The translations under genes and the position numbers were made by a program. The notes beneath the pieces are model-generated. The model searched no databases and was not told the origin of the DNA. It saw only the letters and a list, made by a program, of their open reading frames with translations. Below are positions 56,380 through 64,000 of a stretch of 64,000 nt of DNA, piece by piece. The DNA is from Vreelandella songnenensis (lineage in GTDB: Bacteria > Pseudomonadota > Gammaproteobacteria > Pseudomonadales > Halomonadaceae). The number at the start of each line of letters is the position of its first letter. Position 1 is the stretch's first letter. The stretch spans positions 372,001-436,000 of the forward strand of contig NZ_PVTK01000001.1 of NCBI RefSeq assembly GCF_003002925.1. Direction: 5' to 3'.

Positions 56380-57400
56380 TGAGGCATCCGCGAATGGGCA
56401 GCGACTAGCCGCCCCGACAGTGGCACCCATGGCATGCTTGTGCAACACATCGGCAGCGCTCTCCGCGCTGCTCCCGCGGGTGCGCCTGGCGGCTTACCAC
56501 GCGCTACGGTCTGCCCAATCAAACATCAGCGATATACCCGTAGCGCGTGGTAACGAATCTTGCGAGGCACGAGCAAATAAGGCACCCGCGGATGGGCGGC
56601 GGTTAGCCGCCCCGGCGGTGGCACCCATGGCATGCTTTTACGCCACACATCGGCAGCGCTCTCCGCGCTGCTCCCGCGGGTGCGCTTGGCGGCTTACCAC
56701 GCGCTACGGTTTGCCCAATCAAACATCAGCGATATACCCGTAGCGCGTGGTAACGAATCTTGCGAGGTACGAGCAAAATGAGGCACCCGCGGATGGGCGG
56801 CGGTTAGCCGCCCCGGCGGTGGCACCCATGGCATGCTTTTGCACCATATCGGCAGCGCTCTCCGCACTGCTCCCGCGCCGGGCCGCCGCTGCGGGTGCGC
56901 CTGGCGGCTTACCACGCGCTACGGTTTGCCCAATCAAACATCAGCGATATACCCGTAGCGCGTGGTAACGAATTTTGCGAGGCACGAGCAAATAAGGCAC
57001 CCGCGGATGGGCGGCGGTTAGCCGCCCCGGCGGAGGCACCCATGGCATGCTTTTGCGCCACACATTGGCAGCGCTCTCCGCGCTGCTCCCGCGCCGGGCC
57101 GCCGCTGCGGGTGCGCCTAGCGGCTTACCACGCGCTACGGTTTGCCCGATCAAACATCAGCGATATACCCGTAGCGCGTGGTAACGAATCTTGCGAGGCA
57201 CGAGCAAATAAGGCACCCGCGGATGGGCGGCGGTTAGCCGCCCCGGCAGTGGCACCCATGCCATGCTTTTGCGCCACACATCGGCAGCGCTCTCCGCGCT
57301 GCTCCCGCGCCGGGCCGCCGCTGCGGGTGCGCCTAACGGCTTACCACGCGCTACGGTTTGCCCAATCAAACATCGGCGACAAACACGCAGCGCGTGCTGG
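56380..57400 (+). repeat. Array D: structured tandem repeat, 200- and 216-bp units
   Basis: Core hairpins start at 56453, 56653, 56852, 57068 and 57284. The first two intervals are 200 and 199 bp; the last two are 216 bp because the later units gained a GC-rich insert (CGCCGGGCCGCCGCTGCG), also seen in array C. The 16-bp arms flank a 28-bp spacer (TTGCCCAATCAAACATCAGC...) confined to this array; the last unit has CATCGGCGACAAAC, recalling array B. It runs from the nudE stop to a degenerate arm 6 bp from the stop of the convergent oxidoreductase gene. Confidence 0.93.
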
Positions 57401-57405
57401 TGGGT

Positions 57406-58461
57406 TTAGAAGTGGGGTTTTAGCGCTATCCAGCGCCGTTGGCGGTGGCTGTCCTGGCCGGCTTCAAGAAGCGTCATGGAACGCAGGGCGGCGTCGATAT
57501 CGACCGGGGGCGGGGTGTGGCCCTGGATGGCGCTGGCGATGCCTTGGTAATAGGCCAGGTAGTTGCCGGGCTGCGATGGATGCTCCTGGCTTTTCAGCGC
57601 TGCGTCTTCTCCCTGCCCGTCGCGAAGCGTCAGCGTGCCCGGGGTGTCTTCGCCCCAGTTTACGCTGGGCGTCTCCCCTGCTTTCAGGCGGTCTTCCTGG
57701 GGGTCCAGGCCGTACTTCAGATAGCTGCCTTGCGTGCCGTGGACCCTGAACCGAGGGGTGGGTTCGGCCACCAGCGCGCTGGCGCTCAGGCTAACGCGGC
57801 AGCCGTCATAGTCCAGCAGGGCCAGAAAGTCATCGTCGGCCTGGGCGCCGTCACGCCGTGCGCCCTGTTCCAGCAAAATGGCGTTGGGGGTGCCGAACAG
57901 CTCGCAGGCCTGGTCCAGCAGATGCGGACCAAGATCGAACCACAGCCCCCCGCCCGCGGCGGCTTTCTCGCGCCAGCGGTCGCGAACCTCCGGCTTGAAC
58001 CGGTCAAAGCGCGATTCGAAACCGGTCACGCGCCCCAGAGTACCGGCTTCCAGCAAGGCCTTGAGGGTCAAAAAATCGCTGTCCCAGCGGCGGTTATGGA
58101 ATACCGAGATCAGGCGCTCCTTCACCACGGCAAGCGATTTAAGCTGCCTGGCTTCTGACAGCGTGACGGTAAAGGGTTTGTCCACCACCACGTGCTTGCC
58201 CGCAGAAAGCGCCATTTTTGCCAGGGGAAAGTGGGTGTCGTTGGGGGTGGGAATCACGATGAGATCGATATCGTAACGCTCGCACAGCCCTCGCGCCTCG
58301 CGCTCGACCTCGACATCCGGCAGATCCGCCTGCACCTTGGCGGCGTCGCTTGAGGACACCGCCACCAGATTCAGGCCGTCCGTGGCCTGAATGAGCGGTG
58401 CATGAAACGTCTTGCTCGCGAACCCGTAGCCTACCAGGCCAACATTGATCGTCGACTTCAT
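57406..58461 (-). CDS. Gfo/Idh/MocA-family NAD(P)-dependent oxidoreductase
   Basis: A 351-residue sugar or polyol dehydrogenase-like protein. N-terminal Rossmann fold INVGLVGYGFASKTFHAPLI, then IPTPNDTHFPLAKMAL and VVDKPFTVTL, which carries the family's catalytic Lys in the KP motif; the C-terminal half is the mixed alpha/beta substrate domain with WFDLGPHLLDQA. It resembles the YdgJ/YhhX-like group, whose substrates are mostly unknown. AAGGAG lies just before the ATG. It is 18 bp downstream of ilvD in the same direction. Confidence 0.9.
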   Translation of the reverse strand: MKSTINVGLVGYGFASKTFHAPLIQATDGLNLVAVSSSDAAKVQADLPDVEVEREARGLCERYDIDLIVIPTPNDTHFPLAKMALSAGKHVVVDKPFTVTLSEARQLKSLAVVKERLISVFHNRRWDSDFLTLKALLEAGTLGRVTGFESRFDRFKPEVRDRWREKAAAGGGLWFDLGPHLLDQACELFGTPNAILLEQGARRDGAQADDDFLALLDYDGCRVSLSASALVAEPTPRFRVHGTQGSYLKYGLDPQEDRLKAGETPSVNWGEDTPGTLTLRDGQGEDAALKSQEHPSQPGNYLAYYQGIASAIQGHTPPPVDIDAALRSMTLLEAGQDSHRQRRWIALKPHF

Positions 58462-58479
58462 AACGCTCCTTGCTCGTGG

Positions 58480-60324
58480 TCAATCCAGTTTGGAAAGGTC
58501 GCGCACCGCGCCCTTGTCGGCAGAGGTTGCCAGCAGCGCGTAGGCCTTGAGCGCTGGCGTGACTTTGCGCGGGCGAACCTCGACAGGTTTCCAGGCGTCT
58601 TTGCCCTTGGCGTCCATGGCTTCGCGGCGCGCGGCAAGCTCGGCGTCGCTTAACTTGACGTTGATGGTGCGGTTGGGGATATCGATCACGATGGTGTCGC
58701 CCTGCTCGACCAGGCCAATCGCCCCGCCCGCCGCGGCTTCCGGCGATACGTGGCCAATTGAAAGGCCTGACGTGCCGCCACTGAAGCGCCCGTCGGTGAG
58801 CAGCGCGCAGGCCTTGCCGAGCCCTTTCGATTTCAGGTACGACGTCGGGTAGAGCATCTCCTGCATGCCCGGGCCGCCTTTCGGGCCTTCGTAACGGATG
58901 ACCACCACGTCGCCCGCCTTTACCTTGCCCTCCAGCACATTGGTCACGGCCTGATCCTGGGATTCGACCACGTGAGCGGTGCCTTCGAACAGCAGGATCG
59001 AGTCGTCCACCCCGGCGGTCTTGACCACGCAGCCATCCAGCGCGATGTTGCCGTAGAGCACGGCAAGGCCGCCCTCTAGAGAGAACGCGTGCTCCAGATC
59101 GCGAATACAGCCGGTCGCCCGGTCGCCGTCAAGGCTCGGCCAGCGCGCGCTTTGCGAGAACGCCGTCTGGGTGGGCACACCGCCAGGGCCTGCCTTGAAG
59201 AACTCGACCGTCTCCGCACTTGGCGAGCGCATGATGTCCCACTCGTCCAGGGCTTGCTTGAGGGTATCGCCATACACAGTGGGTACCGAGGTATCCAGCA
59301 CGCCGGCACGATCAAGCTCGCCCAGAATCGCCATGATGCCGCCAGCGCGGTGGACGTCTTCGATGTGGTACTTCTGGGTGTTGGGCGCCACCTTGCACAG
59401 CTGGGGCACTTCACGCGAGAGACGGTCAATATCCGATAGAGTGAAGTCGATTTCCGCTTCCTGGGCAGCGGCCAGCAGGTGCAGGATAGTGTTGGTAGAG
59501 CCGCCCATGGCGATATCCAGCGTCATGGCGTTACGAAACGCGGCCTTGGAGCCAATCGCGCGGGGCAGCAGGTGCGCTTCCTCATTTTCGTAGTAGCGCT
59601 TGGCCAGCTCGACAATCTTGTGGCCGGCGTTTTCGAACAGGCGGCGGCGATCGGAGTGCGTGGCAAGCACCGTGCCGTTACCCGGCAGCGCCAGACCCAG
59701 CGCTTCGGTCAGGCAGTTCATGGAGTTGGCGGTGAACATGCCCGAGCAGCTGCCGCAGGTGGGACAGGCGCTGCGCTCGACTTCGGCCAGTGTTTCATCA
59801 TCCACGCTGTCGTCGGCGGCCATGACCATGGCATCGACCAGATCCAGCCCGTGGTCAAGCAGCTTGGTCTTGCCGGCTTCCATCGGCCCGCCGGAAACGA
59901 AGATGACCGGAATATTGAGGCGCATGGCGGCCATCAGCATGCCGGGGGTGATCTTGTCGCAGTTGGAAATGCACACCAGCGCATCGGCGCAGTGGGCATT
60001 GCACATGTACTCGACGCTGTCGGCGATGATGTCGCGGCTGGGCAGCGAATAGAGCATGCCGTCATGGCCCATGGCGATACCGTCGTCCACGGCGATGGTG
60101 TTGAATTCCTTCGCCACGCCGCCGGCCTTCTCGATTTCACGCGCGACCAGCTGGCCCATGTCCTTTAAGTGAACATGGCCCGGCACGAACTGGGTAAACG
60201 AGTTGGCAACGGCGATGATCGGCTTGTGAAAATCGTCGTCCTTCATGCCGGTTGCGCGCCATAAAGCGCGGGCGCCGGCCATGTTGCGGCCGGCGGTGGT
60301 GGTACGGGAGCGATACTCGGGCAT
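58480..60324 (-). CDS. ilvD: Dihydroxy-acid dehydratase
   Basis: Third common step of branched-chain amino-acid synthesis. The 614-residue product has the Fe-S ligands in [11 protein letters not shown] and [17 protein letters not shown], the Mg-binding [11 protein letters not shown], and [31 protein letters not shown] near the C-terminus. The length matches E. coli IlvD. The ATG has GAGGA 5 nt upstream. Its leader contains an 8-bp hairpin followed by eight A residues. No branched-chain codon-rich leader peptide was seen. Confidence 0.97.
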   Translation of the reverse strand: MPEYRSRTTTAGRNMAGARALWRATGMKDDDFHKPIIAVANSFTQFVPGHVHLKDMGQLVAREIEKAGGVAKEFNTIAVDDGIAMGHDGMLYSLPSRDIIADSVEYMCNAHCADALVCISNCDKITPGMLMAAMRLNIPVIFVSGGPMEAGKTKLLDHGLDLVDAMVMAADDSVDDETLAEVERSACPTCGSCSGMFTANSMNCLTEALGLALPGNGTVLATHSDRRRLFENAGHKIVELAKRYYENEEAHLLPRAIGSKAAFRNAMTLDIAMGGSTNTILHLLAAAQEAEIDFTLSDIDRLSREVPQLCKVAPNTQKYHIEDVHRAGGIMAILGELDRAGVLDTSVPTVYGDTLKQALDEWDIMRSPSAETVEFFKAGPGGVPTQTAFSQSARWPSLDGDRATGCIRDLEHAFSLEGGLAVLYGNIALDGCVVKTAGVDDSILLFEGTAHVVESQDQAVTNVLEGKVKAGDVVVIRYEGPKGGPGMQEMLYPTSYLKSKGLGKACALLTDGRFSGGTSGLSIGHVSPEAAAGGAIGLVEQGDTIVIDIPNRTINVKLSDAELAARREAMDAKGKDAWKPVEVRPRKVTPALKAYALLATSADKGAVRDLSKLD

Positions 60325-60349
60325 GGTGTCCTCTACATCTTTTTTTTGG

Positions 60350-60372
60350 CCCGCCGCTCGTTCGGCGGCGGG
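60350..60372 (-). other. Hairpin in the ilvD leader
   Basis: CCCGCCGC and GCGGCGGG pair across a 7-nt loop. On the transcribed (minus) strand the stem is followed by eight A residues and then the ribosome site, so it is not an intrinsic terminator for ilvD-direction transcripts. On the plus strand the T-run comes before the stem, also wrong for termination. Confidence 0.45.
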
Positions 60373-60456
60373 TAAGTGAATCCAGCGCTCCAGATTGTGG
60401 CATGAGCGCCTTCATCAGACCAGATGTAGGGAACGGCCATCACAGGTTATACAGGG

Positions 60457-62622
60457 TCAGAACGCTTCCCACTGATCATGCTGAGAGACGGCTTCCCACT
60501 TTTTCGCAGACGGCTTTTCATCCGAGGCTAGAGGCTTAGGCAGTTTCTGCGGCTTTTGATGGAGGTGCTGCAGCGCTTCGCGGGCGGTATTGACGTTCTC
60601 TTCCTGAGCGCCCTTGAGGCGGAAAGCGCCTACCACGTTGGCCAGCTCGAACGCTTCCAGCGACAGGTTATCGGCGGAGGCGGCAATGGACTGCACCTTG
60701 GAAGCGTTTTGCTGGGTAACGTGGTCCATCTCGGCCACGGCTGAATTGATCTGGCCTATACCGCTATTCTGCTCGCTGGAAGCGGTGCTGATGGACTCCA
60801 TCAGGCTACTGACCCGGTTGACCTGCTGCATGACGTTTTCGATGGCGCGCTCAGCCTGCTCTACCGCGCTTCGCCCACTGCCGACTTCCTGGGTGGTACT
60901 GTCGATCATCCGGCGAATTTCCTGGGCGGCTTCGGCACTGCGCCCGGCCAGGTTACGCACCTCGCTTGCCACCACGGCAAAGCCACGGCCGTGTTCCCCG
61001 GCCCGCGCTGCCTCCACAGAGGCGTTGAGCGCCAGGATGTTGGTCTGAAAAGCGATACCGTCGATGACGCTGATCATCTCGGTCATCTTGTCCGCACTTT
61101 GGGCGATGCGCTGCATACGCTCTACCAGCGCCTCCATCTGCTTGCCGGTATCGCGGGTACTGGCGGCGTTCTGCTGGGCAAGCTCGGTCGCCTGACGGGC
61201 GTTTTGCGTATTCTGCTGCACGGTGGAGGTCATCTCCTCCATGCTGGCGGCCGTCTGCTGAAGCGATGAAGCCTGCTGCTCGGTGCGCGAGGCAAGCTCT
61301 TCGTTCTCCGCGGCGATTTCCCGGATCGCGGGGGTAACCACCGCCACTCGGCTATCCAGGTCGTTGACGATGCTGGCCAGGCTAAAGCGCATGGTATCCA
61401 GCGAATAGAGCAGCTCCCCCAGCTCGTCGTTGGTTTTATGCCGTTCGCTGGCGGCCAGGTTGCCGGCTGCAATCTGGAAGGTCAGATGGCGGGCGCCGGC
61501 CAGGCCGTTCAATACGCTGCGTAGAATGAATACGCTTAGCCCGATCAGTACCAGTAGTCCTATTCCGATCAATGCCAGTTGAGCAATCAGCATGTGCTGG
61601 CGGCTGCGCTGGGCATCTGCTACTAGCGCCTGGGCCTGACGCCGCTCCTGAGTTACCAGTTCAGCGTTCATCTCACGCAGCGCGTCGGTATGAGGTTGAA
61701 TGGTATCGGTCAGCGCCTCGAACGCGGCAAACCCGTTGCCGGTCTGAACGGCGTTCAGTGCGGTATCCACACTTGTCAGCCACTCATTCAGCGTCGTGTC
61801 GAAGGCCGCTATGACGTCATTCCCGGCCTCCCCCTCTGCCTTGAATGCCCGCCACAGTTCTTGCAAAGAGGCGGTGTGCTCCTGCATTTCAACGTCCAAG
61901 GCGTCTGTGTCAGCACGGCGGGGATTACGCACGGCCGGTTCAAGCGCCTCAAGGCTCTGACCCAGGTGGCGCTCGATACGCTGCAGGTTGGCAATGGACT
62001 CAAGGCCCGAGTGGTTGAGTGTATCCAGGCGCTCACCGGACTCCATCACCCCGTAAATGCCCAGGCCGCCGGCAAGACACAGCAGCATGAGGGCGGCAGC
62101 GACCATGGTGATCAGCTTGGCTTTCAGGCTGGTGACATTGAACCGCGCCCATAAACCGGCCAGCCCCTTACGGCGCAACGCCCCTTGTGCCAGCTTGTAG
62201 CGTCGGGTGCTGCCTTTTTCGCGCAGTTCTGCATAAACCGGGGCAGCCTGCGCCACGGCTTCCGGCACCGCCTTGCGCCGTACGGAGGTATAACCCACTA
62301 CCCGGTCGCCATCCTTGAGCGGCGCCACCGTTGCGTTGACCCAGTAGTAATCACCGTTCTTGCGCCGGTTCTTGACCAGCCCCTGCCAGGTACCCCCCGC
62401 CTGAATGGTCTTCCAGAAATCTGCATAGGCGGCTTCAGGCATATCTGGATGACGCAGCAGGTTATGCGGTGCGCCAATAAGCTCCTCACGCGTATAGCCA
62501 CTGACATCCACAAAGGTAGAATTGGCAAACGTCACCCGCCCCTTCAGATCAGAGCGTGAAATCAGCACGGCTTCATCACTCAGGACATATTCGCGCTGAG
62601 TAACAGGTTGGTTGTTGCGCAT
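60457..62622 (-). CDS. PAS-domain methyl-accepting chemotaxis protein with C-terminal pentapeptide
   Basis: A 721-residue chemoreceptor. The cytoplasmic N-terminal PAS domain (about 15-118) has [26 protein letters not shown] and [15 protein letters not shown], as in Aer-type receptors. Membrane segments lie at about 168-192 and 344-367, with a periplasmic four-helix-bundle-like region between; then HAMP (368-420) and the signalling hairpin with [18 protein letters not shown] at 523-540. The protein ends QWEAF, which fits the xWxxF tether for CheR/CheB. So it may sense both an internal signal through PAS and a periplasmic ligand. The ribosome site is weak. Confidence 0.92.
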   Translation of the reverse strand: MRNNQPVTQREYVLSDEAVLISRSDLKGRVTFANSTFVDVSGYTREELIGAPHNLLRHPDMPEAAYADFWKTIQAGGTWQGLVKNRRKNGDYYWVNATVAPLKDGDRVVGYTSVRRKAVPEAVAQAAPVYAELREKGSTRRYKLAQGALRRKGLAGLWARFNVTSLKAKLITMVAAALMLLCLAGGLGIYGVMESGERLDTLNHSGLESIANLQRIERHLGQSLEALEPAVRNPRRADTDALDVEMQEHTASLQELWRAFKAEGEAGNDVIAAFDTTLNEWLTSVDTALNAVQTGNGFAAFEALTDTIQPHTDALREMNAELVTQERRQAQALVADAQRSRQHMLIAQLALIGIGLLVLIGLSVFILRSVLNGLAGARHLTFQIAAGNLAASERHKTNDELGELLYSLDTMRFSLASIVNDLDSRVAVVTPAIREIAAENEELASRTEQQASSLQQTAASMEEMTSTVQQNTQNARQATELAQQNAASTRDTGKQMEALVERMQRIAQSADKMTEMISVIDGIAFQTNILALNASVEAARAGEHGRGFAVVASEVRNLAGRSAEAAQEIRRMIDSTTQEVGSGRSAVEQAERAIENVMQQVNRVSSLMESISTASSEQNSGIGQINSAVAEMDHVTQQNASKVQSIAASADNLSLEAFELANVVGAFRLKGAQEENVNTAREALQHLHQKPQKLPKPLASDEKPSAKKWEAVSQHDQWEAF

Positions 62623-62706
62623 GGGGATCCCCGGAAAGTTTCTAATTCTTTTTTATCAAACCCATTCTCGCTTTCTATCATGAAATTAAATTAACGAATA
62701 GCTATG

Positions 62707-62733
62707 AAAAAACGCCGTACTTTCGTACGGCGT
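62707..62733 (-). terminator. Rho-independent terminator of lon
   Basis: On the minus strand ACGCCGTAC-4 nt-GTACGGCGT is followed by TTTTT. It is 43 bp past the lon stop. Confidence 0.93.
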
Positions 62734-62775
62734 CGTATTGCAGCTCAGTGAAATGGCTTTAAAATTAGCAGACTA

Positions 62776-64000
62776 CTAATCCTTGAAGACCACCTTGGCC
62801 ACATCCTGATAGCGATTGGCGAAATGCACCGTCATGCCTGCCTTTAGATACTCCGGCAGCTCGTCGTAATCGCGGCGGTTGGCTTCGGGCAGAATCACCT
62901 CGAAGATATCGCTGCGCCGGGCGGCAATTACCTTCTCACGAATACCACCAACTGGCAGTACCTGACCTGTCAGCGTCAGCTCACCGGTCATCGCCAGAGG
63001 GCGGTTGATCGACTGGTGCTTGGCCAGCGAGAGCAGCGCTGTGGTCATGGTGACACCAGCGGAAGGCCCGTCCTTGGGTGTCGCGCCTTCCGGCACGTGC
63101 AGGTGTACAAAGGCAGAGTCGAAGAAGTCGGCATCGGCGCCATATTCCTGCAGATGGCCGAGTGTGTAGCTGTAGGCGATATTGGCTGACTCTTTCATGA
63201 CATCGCCCAGCTTGCCGGTCAGCTTGAAGCCGCGGTCCAGCGCATGCACCTTACCGGCTTCAATTGGCAGCGTCGCGCCGCCCATGGACGTCCAGGCAAG
63301 CCCGGTGACCACGCCTTCCCCCTTGAGCACTTTTTCCTTGCGAAAGATCGGCGCGCCCAGAAACTCTTCCAGGTTCTTGACCGAGATCTTGACGGTTTCG
63401 GGCTCCTCTTCAAGAAGCTTGACCGCCGCCTTGCGCACGATGCGATGCAGCTGTTTCTCAAGCTGACGCACACCGGCTTCCCGGGCATAACCATCGATGA
63501 CCTGCTTCAGCGCCGCATCGGAGAGATTGATGCGCTTCTTGGACAGGTTGTCACGCTTGAGTAGCTTGGGCCACAGGTGGTTCTTGGCGATGGCCAGCTT
63601 CTCTTCGGCGATATAGCCGGAAAGACGAATCTGCTCCATGCGGTCCAGAAGCGGGCCGGGGATCGAGTCCAGCGTGTTGGCCGTACAGATGAACAGCACC
63701 TTGGAAAGGTCCATCCGTACATCCAGATAGTGATCCAGGAAATCGACGTTCTGCTCGGGGTCGAGCACCTCGAGTAGCGCCGAGGCGGGGTCACCCTGGA
63801 ACGACTGACCGAGCTTGTCGATCTCATCGAGCATGATGACCGGGTTCTCGACTTCCACTTCCTTGAACGCCTGGACCAATTTGCCCGGCATGGCGCCGAC
63901 GTAGGTACGCCGGTGCCCCTTGATTTCCGCCTCATCGCGCATTCCGCCTACCGAGAAGCGATAGAACTCACGGCCCAGCGCTTCGGCAATCGAGCGGCCA
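62776..64000 (-). CDS. lon: Lon ATP-dependent protease, C-terminal part (5' end beyond window)
   Basis: The frame is open to the right edge, giving about 408 codons that begin GRSIAEALGREFYRFSVGG; an internal ATG at 63942 is not the true start. Visible are part of the AAA+ module (Walker B VIMLDEIDKLG, sensor FICTANTLDSIPGPLLDRM) and the proteolytic domain with the catalytic Ser in PKDGPSAGVTM and the Lys further on in REKVIAARR. Lon degrades misfolded and regulatory proteins. The stretch QSFQGDPASALLEVLDPEQN with LSGYIAEEKLAIAKNHLWP resembles the Lon paralogue class (AsrA-like) as well as LonA; the missing N-terminal half is needed to decide. Confidence 0.94.
   Translation of the reverse strand, partial: GRSIAEALGREFYRFSVGGMRDEAEIKGHRRTYVGAMPGKLVQAFKEVEVENPVIMLDEIDKLGQSFQGDPASALLEVLDPEQNVDFLDHYLDVRMDLSKVLFICTANTLDSIPGPLLDRMEQIRLSGYIAEEKLAIAKNHLWPKLLKRDNLSKKRINLSDAALKQVIDGYAREAGVRQLEKQLHRIVRKAAVKLLEEEPETVKISVKNLEEFLGAPIFRKEKVLKGEGVVTGLAWTSMGGATLPIEAGKVHALDRGFKLTGKLGDVMKESANIAYSYTLGHLQEYGADADFFDSAFVHLHVPEGATPKDGPSAGVTMTTALLSLAKHQSINRPLAMTGELTLTGQVLPVGGIREKVIAARRSDIFEVILPEANRRDYDELPEYLKAGMTVHFANRYQDVAKVVFKD

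Noticed and set aside
56895-57749. 284-codon frame running from array D into the oxidoreductase gene
   Set aside because: The first part is repeat sequence and the second is antisense to a well-supported conserved gene.
60350-60372. GC-rich hairpin before ilvD as an intrinsic terminator or attenuator
   Set aside because: On the ilvD strand it is followed by A residues, not T, and no leader peptide rich in Ile, Leu or Val codons was found.

Overview
The window looks like a chromosome segment of a Halomonas-type gammaproteobacterium. This is inferred from GC-rich coding DNA, gammaproteobacterial gene orders (rppH-ptsP-...-lgt-thyA-folA; nudE / yrfG-hslR-hslO-pckA), an Rsd/AlgQ protein of the Pseudomonas-Halomonas type, paired trimeric porins and a FinO/ProQ-domain protein. 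No rRNA, tRNA, IS element, prophage or CRISPR array was seen.

Layout. (1) 1-10.6 kb is a surface-polysaccharide locus, more AT-rich than the rest. It has a glycosyltransferase cut by the left edge, a 1227-residue methyltransferase/coiled-coil/double-glycosyltransferase fusion, the Wzt/Wzm O-antigen ABC exporter, a second family-2 glycosyltransferase, a WaaL/Wzy-type membrane protein and a WbaP-type initiating phosphoglycosyltransferase. (2) 11.1-13.5 kb holds two tandem paralogous porins. (3) 13.7-24.4 kb holds a FinO/ProQ-domain protein and the block folA, thyA, [repeat array A], lgt, TSUP permease, membrane response regulator, NRDE protein, ptsP, rppH, HAD phosphatase. (4) 24.4-33 kb holds a diguanylate cyclase, [array B], mdh, an RND efflux pair, [array C] and rsd. 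(5) 33.3-46.1 kb is a 13-gene catabolic and uptake cluster for an aromatic acid handled as its CoA thioester, most likely 2-aminobenzoate (anthranilate). It starts with a fused FAD monooxygenase/old-yellow-enzyme reductase, carries its own MarR regulator, CoA ligase and five-part branched-chain-type ABC importer, and has a perfect 12-bp inverted repeat over its predicted promoter. A kynurenine-formamidase-like hydrolase faces it. (6) 46-64 kb is core housekeeping: dsbB, gshA, tex, pckA, hslO, hslR, yrfG, nudE, [array D], a Gfo/Idh/MocA oxidoreductase, ilvD, a PAS chemoreceptor and the 3' part of lon.

The most unusual content is a family of structured intergenic tandem repeats (arrays A-D, 16 core hairpins in all). 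Every unit carries the same nested palindromes: a GCAGCGC hairpin, a GGGCGGC hairpin, 13-bp arms and 16-bp arms. The spacer between the 16-bp arms differs from array to array but is nearly constant within an array, and so is the unit length (about 245, exactly 210, about 223, and 200/216 bp). Array edges fall within 0-10 bp of stop codons, and three of the four arrays separate convergent genes. Some of the open frames inside them are long, but they look like by-products of the repeat rather than genes.
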